Shown here piece after piece: positions 14,214 to 22,856 of a stretch of DNA of 64,000 nucleotides. Under the pieces are notes generated by a model. The model searched no databases, was not told where the DNA came from, and saw only the letters and a program-made list of their open reading frames with translations. How positions within the stretch are numbered: position 1 is the first letter of the stretch; each line of letters begins with the position of its first letter. The stretch is from positions 124,001 to 188,000 of the forward strand of contig NZ_RQFA01000046.1 in NCBI RefSeq assembly GCF_004770155.1. The letters are read 5' to 3'. Source of the DNA: Leptospira gomenensis (GTDB taxonomy: Bacteria; Spirochaetota; Leptospiria; Leptospirales; Leptospiraceae). The translations under genes were made by a program, and so were the position numbers.

Positions 14214-14630
14214 ATGGCTAAGATAGATTACGATAAAGTGGAAGTGGGACAAGAACTTCCTCCCCTCAAAACGGACGTGATCACTCACGCGCATTTAGTG
14301 CGTTATGCGGGCGCTTCCGGAGATTTTAATCCGATTCACAACGATCCGGACTTCGCACGCAAAGCGGGATTGGACGGAACGATCGCCCACGGTATGTTCG
14401 TTATGGCCCAAGTGGGAAGACTCTGCACTTCCTGGGCTGATCAGGATCAAATCCGCGAATTCGGAGTCACGTTTAAGAACATGACCAAACCCGGACAAAA
14501 GTTAACCTGCACGGGCAAGATAAAACGTAAGAAGGAAGAGAACGGTCAGAGATTGGTAACCGTTTCGGTCGAAGCCGCCGACGATTCCGGAGAAGTAAAA
14601 TGCTCCGGAGAAATGGTGGTTGTCGCTTAA
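14214..14630 (+). CDS. MaoC-like (R)-specific enoyl-CoA/ACP hydratase
   Basis: A 138-residue hot-dog protein bearing the hydratase motif: YAGASGDFNPIHNDPDFARKAGLDGTIAHGMF contains the conserved Asp and His of (R)-hydratase 2/MaoC enzymes. The ATG at 14214 lies one base after the upstream stop, with GGAGG 5 bases before it inside the end of the preceding gene; this is preferred over an in-frame start inside that gene. The two products probably assemble into one hydratase acting on a 2-enoyl-CoA or ACP thioester. Confidence 0.93.
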   Translation: MAKIDYDKVEVGQELPPLKTDVITHAHLVRYAGASGDFNPIHNDPDFARKAGLDGTIAHGMFVMAQVGRLCTSWADQDQIREFGVTFKNMTKPGQKLTCTGKIKRKKEENGQRLVTVSVEAADDSGEVKCSGEMVVVA

Positions 14631-14835
14631 CAAAATTTTGTGTTCCCGAAATCGGATTCCGAACGGATCCGGTTTCGGGAGAATCCTTCGCGCTCCTTTT
14701 CCACGACATTCCAAAACGAACCGATTCCGATTTGTTTTCAATCCTCGCTCCTAATCCGATCCTCCTTACGACGGCTTTCCGTCCGAAAGAAAAAGAAATT
14801 GACTTCCTTATTCCAACCGATACCGATACTTCACT

Positions 14836-15483
14836 ATGCTTTCGTCCTTCCGTCTGATTCTCGTAATCGTTTTGTTTCTGATTCAATGTTCTTCACAACG
14901 ACTCGCGAAAGCGGAGGCAGGGCAGAGACCGAACTCCGATCCAAACGAAACCAACGCGATCAATGAAAGAAAAATTTCCTATACCGCCTACGTCACGTTA
15001 AACGTAAACGATTTGGAGGAATCCAGAAATAAGATCAAGTCACTGGTCAAAAGCCACAAGGGTTTCATAACCCGAAACAGCAAAAAAAACGCGTTAGTCC
15101 GCGTTCCTTCCGAAAGTTTCGAAATCTTTCTTTCCGAATTAAAACGTCTCGGCGACGTGGAAAACGAGGAGATCGTCGGTTTGGATATCACGGATTCGTA
15201 TCGGGACAACCTGATCAAATTGGAAAGTCTTAAAAAAATCAAAACGAAATACCAAAACTTGATCGAAAAAGCCGTCAACGTTCAGGACATGTTGGCGATC
15301 GAAAAAGAATTGGAACGGGTCAACGTCGAAATCGAAAAACTGGAAGGAAGCAAACGGGCTTCCGATATGATGGTTCAATATTCCAGCGTTTACGTCGATC
15401 TCAACACGGAAAGACCCGGACCGATCGGTTGGGTATTCTATCTCGGATACAAAACGATCAAATGGCTCTTCGTTTGGGATTGA
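14836..15483 (+). CDS. DUF4349-containing lipoprotein
   Basis: A 215-residue protein with a lipoprotein signal ending LFLIQC (Cys18). The mature part matches the DUF4349 pattern: a beta-hairpin region (RKISYTAYVTLNVNDLEES), KSHKGFITRNSKKNALVRVPSE, then a long charged helix (about residues 110-180, IEKELERVNVEIEKLEGSK) likely to form a coiled coil, and a C-terminal hydrophobic stretch (IGWVFYLGYKTIKWLFVW). Related proteins are envelope lipoproteins of unknown role. A long hairpin overlapping its 3' end serves as terminator. Confidence 0.88.
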   Translation: MLSSFRLILVIVLFLIQCSSQRLAKAEAGQRPNSDPNETNAINERKISYTAYVTLNVNDLEESRNKIKSLVKSHKGFITRNSKKNALVRVPSESFEIFLSELKRLGDVENEEIVGLDITDSYRDNLIKLESLKKIKTKYQNLIEKAVNVQDMLAIEKELERVNVEIEKLEGSKRASDMMVQYSSVYVDLNTERPGPIGWVFYLGYKTIKWLFVWD

Positions 15484-15511
15484 TCGAATCCCAAAACGGA
15501 AAGCCATTTTT
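15460..15511 (+). terminator. Long terminator overlapping the end of the DUF4349 gene
   Basis: AAATGGCT (15460-15467) pairs with AGCCATTT (15502-15509), and inside it GTTTGGGATT pairs with AATCCCAAA(A)C around a GATCG loop; T residues follow. The left arm and the stop codon of the preceding gene lie inside the stem. Confidence 0.75.
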
Positions 15512-15541
15512 CAAACCGAAATCGAGCAAAGACGTCTAACG

Positions 15542-16174
15542 TTATCGAAAAGCCTTACCCGAAATATGAGGAACGATGGGAAGAAAGATCGTATTCATCG
15601 AATATTTATCCAAGACCAAGGTTCGAAATCCCGCCTCCTCCAGTGTTTTCGCCGTGTCCCTATTTAAATTACATCCTTCGAAAAACCAGTGCCAGAATCG
15701 ATGTATCTTCTTTTGCAAAAACGCGAGCGCGCTTTTTTCCTCGGCGGCGACGTGTTCCAAAAAGGCGAATACTCCGCCGGGTTTTAGTACCCTTTTGATT
15801 TCGGAGAGCGTTTTTAACGGATCGTTCACGGTACACAAAACCAAAGTACATACGATCGCCTCGACGCTGGAATCCGGAAGATCCAATACTTCCGCGCCGG
15901 AAACCCGCAAGTCCAATTCGATTCCGTAATATTCCGCGTTCCTCCTCAGCAAAACGTGCATGTGAGGATTCGGTTCGATCGCGATCAATTTCGTACCTTT
16001 TTTGTAATATCTCAAATTCGGACCGACCCCGGGACCCAATTCGACTACAACTTCCGGTAACGAATCGAATAAATCTTTTTTGGTTTTTCCGTATTTTCGG
16101 TGCATATATCCTTCCATAATCTTGAAGAAATACGCGTTGATTCTTCCTCGGACGGGATTTCCTTTCGTATTCAT
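15542..16174 (-). CDS. Class I SAM-dependent methyltransferase
   Basis: A 210-residue methyltransferase. VVELGPGVGPNLRYY is motif I of the Rossmann fold, KLIAIEPNPHMH holds the acidic residue that binds the ribose of S-adenosylmethionine, and VEAIVCTLVLCTVNDPLKTLSEIKRVLKPGGVFAFLEHV is the motif IV-VI region. The pattern is close to METTL7-like and phosphatidylethanolamine N-methyltransferase-like enzymes, so a lipid or thiol substrate is possible but not established. It is followed on the same strand by nothing and preceded by the thioesterase-like gene 35 bases upstream, which may share its promoter. Confidence 0.88.
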   Translation of the reverse strand: MNTKGNPVRGRINAYFFKIMEGYMHRKYGKTKKDLFDSLPEVVVELGPGVGPNLRYYKKGTKLIAIEPNPHMHVLLRRNAEYYGIELDLRVSGAEVLDLPDSSVEAIVCTLVLCTVNDPLKTLSEIKRVLKPGGVFAFLEHVAAEEKSALAFLQKKIHRFWHWFFEGCNLNRDTAKTLEEAGFRTLVLDKYSMNTIFLPIVPHISGKAFR

Positions 16175-16208
16175 TTTAGTTTATCCTACTATTCGAATAT
16201 ATCTTTCG

Positions 16209-16979
16209 TTAGTTTTTTTTCTGATTTTCGGAATTCCAATTTCCGGGAACCATCCACCCTCCTTCGGAGTAAGCGACGCAGAAGTCCTCTTTTTCCCTAA
16301 AGATCGCCGTTCCCGCCGTTCTAACTCTTCGATTCCTAGCGATTTCCCAGGAAAGGATACGATACGATTCTTCGGCTTGTATAGGAGCGAGAATTCGTCC
16401 GCTTAACTTGGCTAAGACGATCATTTGCGGATCTTCGACGGATACCGCGAAACCGCCAGGACAATCCAATGCGGCCCAGATCACCTCCTTACGAATCGAA
16501 CCTGAATCGTCGCTCAGCTCCTTCCAAGGTCGCCAGATCGCGGCGTGCAGATGTTTAAAACCCGGTTGATCGGGAATTTTACCGGAAAAAATTCGCATCC
16601 CGTCCTTCTCGTTTCTTTCCGGACCGCAAACGAAACAGGACGGGAAAGGATGTTCGACAAATCCGAGATAACTTCCGGACGCTTCTAAAATCGCGTCCAT
16701 CGACACGGGTCGCGGTAAATCAAGACGGAAATCCGGCGCAGGCTCCGCTTCCACAGCGACGGAGCCGGAGGAAATATCGACTAACGACGAATAGGTGTTC
16801 GGATCGAAATTCACTCGAAGTTCCGTGTCCAAGGGAATCGGAGCCTTGATCTTCACGATCGAAGAAAGGGAATTCAATTTTTTTGCCGCACTCCCCGCGG
16901 AAAATCCTCCGTTTCCGCTGAGGGGAGGTCCGCAGAATTTAGAGGGAATGGTAATCGTTTCGTTTTTTAGTTGAATCAT
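16209..16979 (-). CDS. Thioesterase-like (hot-dog) protein with a CFVCGP motif
   Basis: A 256-residue protein with PHPFPSCFVCGPERNEKDGMRIFSG-like content around residues 112-135, a conserved Cys-x-x-Cys segment found in a family of tandem hot-dog thioesterase-like proteins, and a second half (VIWAALDCPGGFA) resembling the acyl-CoA binding helix of such domains. Function is unknown; hydrolysis or binding of an acyl thioester is inferred from the fold. It is divergent from a MarR regulator gene with 120 bases between the starts, which contain a candidate operator, so it is probably that regulator's target. Confidence 0.7.
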   Translation of the reverse strand: MIQLKNETITIPSKFCGPPLSGNGGFSAGSAAKKLNSLSSIVKIKAPIPLDTELRVNFDPNTYSSLVDISSGSVAVEAEPAPDFRLDLPRPVSMDAILEASGSYLGFVEHPFPSCFVCGPERNEKDGMRIFSGKIPDQPGFKHLHAAIWRPWKELSDDSGSIRKEVIWAALDCPGGFAVSVEDPQMIVLAKLSGRILAPIQAEESYRILSWEIARNRRVRTAGTAIFREKEDFCVAYSEGGWMVPGNWNSENQKKN

Positions 16980-17062
16980 AAATATCTCCGACTTTCATCG
17001 AGTTGTATTCAGCGAAACGGTCAACCGATTCCGAGGATTTCTTGTTCCTCGATCGAATTAAT

Positions 17063-17080
17063 TGCTTTGCATACAAATCA
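17063..17080. promoter_or_regulatory. Candidate MarR operator between divergent genes
   Basis: TG-C-TTTG and CAAA-T-CA form an imperfect inverted repeat around CATA. It lies 20 bases before the marR ATG and 84 bases before the divergent thioesterase-like gene. Size and placement suit a MarR dimer; the sequence support is modest. Confidence 0.35.
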
Positions 17081-17099
17081 TTTCTGTTACGATAAAACG

Positions 17100-17525
17100 A
17101 TGCACCATCCCGATCGAATCGCGCACATTATCAGCGGAATCAGTGATAAGATATTTCTGGATCTGACCTTGAATTATAAGAAGACGAACGCTCCGATGAT
17201 CACTCCTCCTTTGGGCGCGGTACTTTGCGCTCTTTCGCCGGGAAAAACTTTTTCGATGAAGGAGTTGGCGAGAAAATCTCTGCGAGATCCTTCCACCGTA
17301 ACTCCTATCGTCGCCAAATTGGAAAAGTTGGAATTTATCAAACGGATCAAATCTCCGAAAGACAATCGGATGTTCGAAGTAACCTTGACACCGCAGGGAA
17401 AGCAGGTCCGATCTTCGGTCGTCCGCGCTTCCCGTAAGATGTTTTCGAAAATCTACAGAAACACATCCCAGGAAGAAAGAAGACTGTTGATGAATCTTTT
17501 GGAAAAAATAGATTCCGGGCTCTGA
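17100..17525 (+). CDS. MarR-family transcriptional regulator
   Basis: A 141-residue winged-helix protein. FSMKELARKSLRDPSTVTPIVAKLEKLEFIKRIKSPKDNRMFEVTLTPQG covers the helix-turn-helix and a wing with the D-N-R tip equivalent to the family's DxR. The ATG at 17100 matches the family length; the frame continues 43 codons upstream, but that part lies in the promoter region of the divergent gene and looks non-coding. It probably represses itself and the divergent thioesterase-like gene. Its 3' end is 88 bases from the start of the attC-like cassette island. Confidence 0.88.
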   Translation: MHHPDRIAHIISGISDKIFLDLTLNYKKTNAPMITPPLGAVLCALSPGKTFSMKELARKSLRDPSTVTPIVAKLEKLEFIKRIKSPKDNRMFEVTLTPQGKQVRSSVVRASRKMFSKIYRNTSQEERRLLMNLLEKIDSGL

Positions 17526-17613
17526 CGACTTTTTCGGGAAAATGGAAACACGATCAGAACGATCTTAGTAGAGTTTTTCCGTTCGCGTTTATACGTTTAG
17601 TTCGAAGCGATGC

Positions 17614-17790
17614 GAGGAACGAAAGAGTCTCCTCGACGTTGCGACCGCAAGCGCATTGGCGCGATGCGGTTGGTACGAGGTTCGAGCGACCTTAGTCGCG
17701 TCCCACGAACCGAAGTGGCAAAGCAATGTGTCGAAGGCCAAGCGAGGGTCGCATGGCGATCCCGAACGAAACGAGGAGACGAAGTTAGGC
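17614..17790 (-). repeat. attC-like recombination site 2 (array end)
   Basis: On the minus strand: R'' GCCTAAC (17790-17784), a 3-base spacer, L'' GTCTCCTC (17780-17773), a long variable stem region, L' GAGGAGAC (17634-17627), a 6-base spacer, and the R' slot GTTCCTC (17620-17614). L'' and L' are perfectly complementary. R' keeps only GTT of the consensus GTTRRRY. It shares CGAAGGCCAAGCGAG (17732-17746) and the CTCGACGTT next to L' with site 1. Confidence 0.6.
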
Positions 17791-17806
17791 GACGTTTCGT
17801 ATGTGT

Positions 17807-18478
17807 TTAATAATCTGCCTCGTACCCGTGTCCATTTTTTCCATAAAAAATAAGCCATTTTGCAAGGGAAAAAAGAATATGTAATTTTGCATCCATTGAA
17901 TCCCCTTCACTTTTTGGTGGAATCCTTATTGATTTTAGATATTCTAAATTATGTTTGATTGCTAATTTATCTGCAATATCCATAAGTCTATTTCCGTAAT
18001 CTAATGCTTCGTGAGACAGTTTAGAAATCCATGCTTCAGATGTTAATTTTTCACCGATTAAATCTTCACAATCTCTGAGAAACTCACCTCGAAACACATT
18101 TGCATCAGCGACAGGAGATTGATACATTGGAACACCCTCAAGCTCTTTTGCTAATTCTATTACATAGTATCCATTGTAATTTTGAAAAAATTCTTCTTTT
18201 TCTATAGATTTGTCAGTTGTTTCATAAAGAGAATTGAGCCACATATTTGCTTCGAAATCTCTTCCGACCATAGGAGCTTTTATGGTTTCGAACGGTGAAA
18301 TTTGTAATTCATTCCAAATAACCAAAAGCTGTTCGAATGTATTTTCTTTTTTTCCTAATAGCTTCTCGATTAAATTAATTTTTTGTTTTTCTCGACTCTG
18401 AAGAATATTAAAGATTTTGATGTATTCGTTTTCGTATCCAGGTTTAGGCTTACCTAAAGGTCTCATATCTAATCCCAT
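17807..18478 (-). CDS. Cassette-encoded protein of unknown function
   Basis: A 223-residue soluble protein without signal peptide or membrane helix; I do not recognise the family. It starts MGLDMRPLGKPKPGYENEY, is rich in Glu, Lys and Leu, and looks largely helical. A second Met at residue 5 (18466) could be the start; the first has GAG 7 bases upstream. It fills one cassette: the R' box of the upstream attC-like site is 35 bases before its ATG and the R'' box of its own site is 16 bases after its stop. Codon use is much more AT-rich than that of flanking host genes. A defence, immunity or stress role would be typical of cassettes but nothing in the sequence shows it. Confidence 0.75.
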   Translation of the reverse strand: MGLDMRPLGKPKPGYENEYIKIFNILQSREKQKINLIEKLLGKKENTFEQLLVIWNELQISPFETIKAPMVGRDFEANMWLNSLYETTDKSIEKEEFFQNYNGYYVIELAKELEGVPMYQSPVADANVFRGEFLRDCEDLIGEKLTSEAWISKLSHEALDYGNRLMDIADKLAIKHNLEYLKSIRIPPKSEGDSMDAKLHILFSLAKWLIFYGKNGHGYEADY

Positions 18479-18513
18479 ATTGATCTCATTATTTATTAAA
18501 TTTTCGAACTGTC

Positions 18514-18694
<181 letters not shown>

Positions 18695-18708
18695 CATGCG
18701 ATCGCATA

Positions 18709-18984
18709 TTACTTATAACTGTCTTTTCGTTGATCAATATCAACAAAGACGACTAATAGCTCATTATCTTTTATAAGATAAAATAATCTATATTTTCCAA
18801 TGCGATATCTATAAAGGCTATCGAAATCACCTTTAAGTTTCTTTATATTAGGTCCAAAGAATGGGTTCTTTTTTAAAATTGGATAAACGTAATCGATTAG
18901 CTTCTTTTGAAGTTGAGAAAATTGACGATCTTTTAACTTACTTTGAAATAATTCTGTCTCTGCTATTTTATATTCAACGGACAA
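18709..18984 (-). CDS. RelE/ParE-family toxin of a type II toxin-antitoxin pair
   Basis: A 91-residue protein with the compact RelE fold signature: FGPNIKKLKGDFDSLYRYRIGKYRLFYLIKDNELLVVFVDIDQRKDSYK, containing the central strand with conserved Arg and Tyr and the terminal D-x-R-x-x-x-Y. Members act on ribosome-bound mRNA or on gyrase; this one is closer to the RelE/YafQ-like group, but the target cannot be told. Its start lies 11 bases inside the antitoxin gene, giving translational coupling. Together the two form one cassette, ending at an attC-like site 14 bases beyond the stop. Confidence 0.88.
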   Translation of the reverse strand: MSVEYKIAETELFQSKLKDRQFSQLQKKLIDYVYPILKKNPFFGPNIKKLKGDFDSLYRYRIGKYRLFYLIKDNELLVVFVDIDQRKDSYK

Positions 18985-19216
18985 CTTTATATTTTCCCTG
19001 AGCTGCTTCCTTAATACCTTTCTTTAAAGATGAAACAAGTTGCTTATCAGAGAGAATTTCGTCCATTTCTTCATCTGAAGCATAGAATTCGTTCGTTAAA
19101 TATTGAATAGCTGCGTTTTCAACGAAATTAGAAATTGTCCTCCGCTCTCCTTCCGCAGCTTTTTTGAAAATATCATAAATTGGATCATCAATTCTTAGAG
19201 TAATCGTCTTTGACAT
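18974..19216 (-). CDS. Ribbon-helix-helix antitoxin
   Basis: An 80-residue protein starting MSKTITLRIDDPIYDIFKKAAEGERRTISNFVENA, the pattern of a ribbon-helix-helix DNA-binding domain (short beta strand, then two helices). The charged C-terminal half (about 45-80) should wrap the toxin. Antitoxins of this type repress their own operon with the toxin as co-repressor. AAGG lies 9 bases before the ATG and a promoter is visible upstream. The gene overlaps the toxin start by 11 bases. Confidence 0.88.
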   Translation of the reverse strand: MSKTITLRIDDPIYDIFKKAAEGERRTISNFVENAAIQYLTNEFYASDEEMDEILSDKQLVSSLKKGIKEAAQGKYKVVR

Positions 19217-19240
19217 GTTTGAATACCTTCATTTTTATTC

Positions 19241-19269
19241 AAAATATATCATTATAATTCTTTTGTCAA
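19241..19269 (-). promoter_or_regulatory. Sigma-70-type promoter of the toxin-antitoxin cassette
   Basis: Reading on the minus strand, TTGACA (19269-19264) and TATTTT (19246-19241) are 17 bases apart; TATATT with a 15-base spacer is an alternative -10. The cassette thus seems to bring its own promoter, as toxin-antitoxin cassettes often do. Just upstream lie overlapping inverted repeats (arms GAAAAGC/GCTTTTC at 19285-19314). Confidence 0.55.
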
Positions 19270-19351
19270 ACCGCTTTTGAAACCGAAAAGCGTTCTATAA
19301 TCTGTTTGCTTTTCAAAGCTACCTTTTACTATAAAGTTTAGCGGTCATGTC

Positions 19352-19369
19352 GCCTAACTGCAGTTATAC
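19352..19369. repeat. Back-to-back R-box-like heptamers at the island edge
   Basis: On the plus strand GCCTAAC, TGCA and GTTATAC run together; the core TAACTGCAGTTA is a perfect 12-bp palindrome. On the minus strand GTTAGGC (19358-19352) fits an attC R' box that would open the toxin-antitoxin cassette. A further GCCTAAC lies at about 19554-19560, overlapping the stop codon of the phosphatase gene. The roughly 200 bases between the two hold no gene. Confidence 0.45.
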
Positions 19370-19555
19370 GTAGCGGCGTTCGTGATTGGGACAAATCCTC
19401 AATCCTCAGATTCTGTACTCGCTTCAATTTCTTAGGAAGTCTTACCTCTTGACTTCTTCCGTCGATAAATAATTTTGCGGTTTGTATAAGACATGATACG
19501 CACCCTATCAATCCGAAAAATACCGATTCCTTAGCCGTTTTTCGCGAACTTCCGC

Positions 19556-21655
19556 CTAACTCTTTTTTACCGAATCCGATTCCACGGCGATGACCGTGAT
19601 GTCGTCGTAACGAAGGTTGTCCCCTCTCGTCAATTCTTCGATCTTCAGTATTTCCTCCACAAGAACGGGAAGGGCAGTATTCCTTCCCTCGTGTAAGGTT
19701 TTGGTTATGAGTTCCATATTGTATTGTTTCGTATTTAAGGAATCCTTCATGCGATTTTCGATCAACCCGTCCGAAAAAAGGAGAAGTCTGGATCCCGCCG
19801 GAAACGGAATCGTTTTGGATGCGATATCGAGTGTTTCAAATAAACCTAATATAGGTCCGGTCTTTTGAATCAGGGAGGGAAATTCGTTCGGCAACTGCAG
19901 AATCTGATCCGGATGTCCCGCCGAAGAATACGTGAATTCCTCCCGTTCGATATCGATATCTCCGATCAAACAAGGAAAGATACTTTCCAAAGAATCGAAC
20001 TTTTTCAAGAACCTGAAATTCAGTTCCTTAAGAATCTGTCCAGGGTTCTCGAGATTTTTGAGTTCTTCGTATTCCGTTTTGAGAGCCATCGTCATCAGGG
20101 AAGCCTGCACTCCGTGGCCCACCGCGTCCGCGATGACGACGCGCACTTTACCGGGAGCGATTTCGGATATATCGAGAAAATCCCCGCCCACCTTCTCCAG
20201 AGGTTTGTATTCGTAATGAAAACGGATTCCGGGAATACTTCGATCCAACGGAGTCAGAATTTTCCGCTGAACGTTCTGCGCGATCTCCAACTCCCGATTG
20301 ATCTGAAGTATATTGTCGTTTAACACCCTGGTCCGATCCTCGATCTTTTGAACGAGTTGTTCCTTCATCTCGAAAAGTTCCAGGTTGGAAGTTCTCAAAT
20401 TGAGCGCCAATTCCCTGGTCTCCGCGAACTTCCTGGACCTCTCCGAAGCGAGAAGAAGTGACTGCAGAAAAACGAAAAATACGAGCGCGTAGTGGGAGGT
20501 CTGAATACTTCCGGTTTTCAGAATACGCACGTAAAAAAGATCGACCAATACCGCGATAAACAAAATCCCCGAACCGTAAAGGATATACGTATAATTTTTT
20601 TCCTTATCGAAATCTATCTTAAGAATCGTATAAAACAGATACGAGATCGTCAGAAGGATGAAATAGTGATAAACGGAGATGTTCTGATTATTGAACTGCA
20701 CGTCTCCGAAAAGCGTGACTACCGTAAACAAAACCGAAAAGATAATCCCTCCGTTGATGATTTTCCTGTTTACGTACGGCGCGAACACCGAACTGAAAAA
20801 CAGAAGAAAAAAGGGAACACTGACCGAAAGAGTCAGGTGATTGATTTTGTTGATCCAAGACCAGGGAATCTGAGGGAAAAATAACATTATAATTTTTGAA
20901 TTCGTAATGGCGGTCCGCATACATATGACGAGGCTGTACATCCCGAAGTACAACGGCGATACGCTGCTTCGAAGATAAAGATATTGGAATATATGATATA
21001 TCCCCATGATCAAAAGGCTGCTGAACGAGAATATGTCGAAAAACAAGGTGATCGCTTTGGAGACGCCGGCGGCGTTCGAAGGACCGATGGAAATCGGCAA
21101 AATGACGCCCGGCAAAGTAGAGGAAAAATTGGAGACGAACAGTTCAAGCCGGATCTCCTCCCCCTCCGCGAAAAAAAGAAAGTCCTTGGGTTCGATCCTT
21201 GCCTCGGTCGATTCTCCGTCGGTTCCCGGAGTTCCCGCTTCACCAATGGCTTGCCCGTTGACCTTGAGTCGATACGCGGAGGCCACACCTCCGATCGAAA
21301 CGGAAAGAATTTTTTTCCTCCAGACGTCGGGAAGATAAACATACAGACGATACGTCGCGTATCCGAAGCGGGGAAAACCCTTATGATTTTTGGATTCGTT
21401 CGTCCAAGAACCGGGAACGGAAATAAAACCGACGGAATGATTTTCGATCGAATCCTCCGGTTGTTGCAGCCAGTCGAACTCCCACTCGCCGTTGAGTTTG
21501 ATCATCCCGAATTCGGGATCTTGGATTCCTCGAAGATCGATCTTACCCTGATATGCCCGAAGTCCGTCCCCCGCCTGCCAAGGAGAAGAGATCATGACGA
21601 GAACGATCAACGCGAAGGGGCCGATTAGGAAAAAAAATATTTTTGAAAATTGCAT
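19556..21655 (-). CDS. 7TMR-DISM receptor with SpoIIE-type (PP2C) phosphatase
   Basis: A 699-residue membrane signalling protein. After an N-terminal membrane anchor comes an extracytoplasmic jelly-roll domain (about 40-190, 7TMR-DISMED2-like, with FPRFGYATYRLYVYLP), seven hydrophobic helices (about 205-400), a coiled coil (405-465) and a PP2C phosphatase domain of the SpoIIE/RsbU type: KVGGDFLDISEI, ADAVGHGVQASLMTMALK, YSSAGHP and LLFSDGLIE hold the metal-binding aspartates and glycines. Such enzymes dephosphorylate STAS anti-anti-sigma proteins in response to an extracellular ligand. A STAS protein is encoded at 40529 but is not adjacent. Its stop codon overlaps a GCCTAAC heptamer bordering the cassette island. 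Confidence 0.92.
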   Translation of the reverse strand: MQFSKIFFFLIGPFALIVLVMISSPWQAGDGLRAYQGKIDLRGIQDPEFGMIKLNGEWEFDWLQQPEDSIENHSVGFISVPGSWTNESKNHKGFPRFGYATYRLYVYLPDVWRKKILSVSIGGVASAYRLKVNGQAIGEAGTPGTDGESTEARIEPKDFLFFAEGEEIRLELFVSNFSSTLPGVILPISIGPSNAAGVSKAITLFFDIFSFSSLLIMGIYHIFQYLYLRSSVSPLYFGMYSLVICMRTAITNSKIIMLFFPQIPWSWINKINHLTLSVSVPFFLLFFSSVFAPYVNRKIINGGIIFSVLFTVVTLFGDVQFNNQNISVYHYFILLTISYLFYTILKIDFDKEKNYTYILYGSGILFIAVLVDLFYVRILKTGSIQTSHYALVFFVFLQSLLLASERSRKFAETRELALNLRTSNLELFEMKEQLVQKIEDRTRVLNDNILQINRELEIAQNVQRKILTPLDRSIPGIRFHYEYKPLEKVGGDFLDISEIAPGKVRVVIADAVGHGVQASLMTMALKTEYEELKNLENPGQILKELNFRFLKKFDSLESIFPCLIGDIDIEREEFTYSSAGHPDQILQLPNEFPSLIQKTGPILGLFETLDIASKTIPFPAGSRLLLFSDGLIENRMKDSLNTKQYNMELITKTLHEGRNTALPVLVEEILKIEELTRGDNLRYDDITVIAVESDSVKKS

Positions 21656-21814
21656 CGCGAAAAACAGCCCGTCTCGTAGAGGTTAAAGTCGAAATTCAAT
21701 TGAGGGTCGTCAATTGCATATAACAACTGACGGAATATAAAACTTAAAAAAATTGTATATGACTGAATCTTTTCGAATTTTTCGAGGAATCTTACCGAAA
21801 AAGAGGATAACGCA

Positions 21815-22708
21815 TTGAAAAAAAACGGAAAACGAATCGTTGGGCTGGCATTGGGCAGCGGCTCCGCTCGAGGTTGGTCGCATATCGGCGTTATACGAGT
21901 TTTGGAATCCCGCGGTTGGAAACCGGACGTGATTTGCGGGACCTCGATCGGATCCATCGTAGGAGCGTTTTACGCCGCCGGGAAATTGGATCGCCTCGAG
22001 GAATGGGTTCAAACCTTGGAATGGAAGGACATACTCGGATTTATGGACATCTCATTCGGAGGAGGTCTGATTCGTGGAAAAAAATTATTGGATTTCTTCG
22101 ATCGTGAATTCAAAGAGTTGAACTTCGATCATTTGGAAAAAAAATTCGGAGCGGTCGCGACCGACATCGATCGAGGTTCGGAAATCTGGCTTCGAGAAGG
22201 ATCGTTGCCCGAAGCAGTGCGAGCATCCATATCACTTCCCGGAATATTTTCTCCCGTAAAAATCGGGGATCGATGGCTTGTGGACGGAGGTCTCGTCAAC
22301 CCGGTTCCCGTTTCTTTGTGTAAGGCGATGGGGGCGGAATTCGTAATCGCCGTGGATCTCAATCAGGATCTTCTCGATCGTAAGGACAAGGATTCCGAAG
22401 ACGAATCGATGACCAAGGAATCGGATCGTAAATCCTTCCTTTCCAAATTTTGGGGAAAGGACATGGATGAAAATCTGAAAAAGGAAACCGACGAAAAACC
22501 GGGAATGATCGAGGTGATGTCCAAGAGCATCAACGTTATGCAGATTCGAATCACACGCAGCAGAATGGCCGGAGATCCGCCCGACGTTACGATCGCGCCG
22601 AGACTCAGAAACATTGGGCTTATGGAATTCCACAGGGCGAAGGAATGTATCGAAGAAGGCAAAAAAGCCGCGGAAATGGTCTCCGCGTTTTTGGAGAGCC
22701 AGATCTGA
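21815..22708 (+). CDS. Patatin-like phospholipase
   Basis: A 297-residue patatin-domain acyl hydrolase. [17 protein letters not shown] is the oxyanion-hole region, [10 protein letters not shown] holds the nucleophile Ser, and [11 protein letters not shown] the catalytic Asp, as in the RssA/YchK-like group. A charged segment (about 190-240) before the C-terminus is not part of the core. It probably deacylates membrane phospholipids in the cytoplasm. The start is TTG at 21815 after AGAGG. It seems to head an operon with a TPR lipoprotein and a DUF2062 membrane protein. Confidence 0.9.
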   Translation: MKKNGKRIVGLALGSGSARGWSHIGVIRVLESRGWKPDVICGTSIGSIVGAFYAAGKLDRLEEWVQTLEWKDILGFMDISFGGGLIRGKKLLDFFDREFKELNFDHLEKKFGAVATDIDRGSEIWLREGSLPEAVRASISLPGIFSPVKIGDRWLVDGGLVNPVPVSLCKAMGAEFVIAVDLNQDLLDRKDKDSEDESMTKESDRKSFLSKFWGKDMDENLKKETDEKPGMIEVMSKSINVMQIRITRSRMAGDPPDVTIAPRLRNIGLMEFHRAKECIEEGKKAAEMVSAFLESQI

Positions 22709-22856
22709 AACCGATTCGCAAAAGAACGTCCTCCAAAAAAATCGCGCAACGAATCTTTCCGGATTGCGTTTCTTCCGCAAACCTGGATCCTTTTCTGCGA
22801 GGAACCGCGTATACGGCCGGTTCAAGTCTTCAATTTCAAATGAGAATCGAGTCCTT

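Noticed and set aside
16971..17099. 43-codon N-terminal extension of the second MarR protein
   Set aside because: It spans the divergent promoter region and has no similarity to MarR N-termini.
17589..17858. Frames within the attC-like site
   Set aside because: They arise from the GC-rich stem sequence and overlap the real cassette gene end.
22614..22856. N-terminal extension of the TPR lipoprotein
   Set aside because: It overlaps the patatin gene in another frame and would bury the lipoprotein signal.
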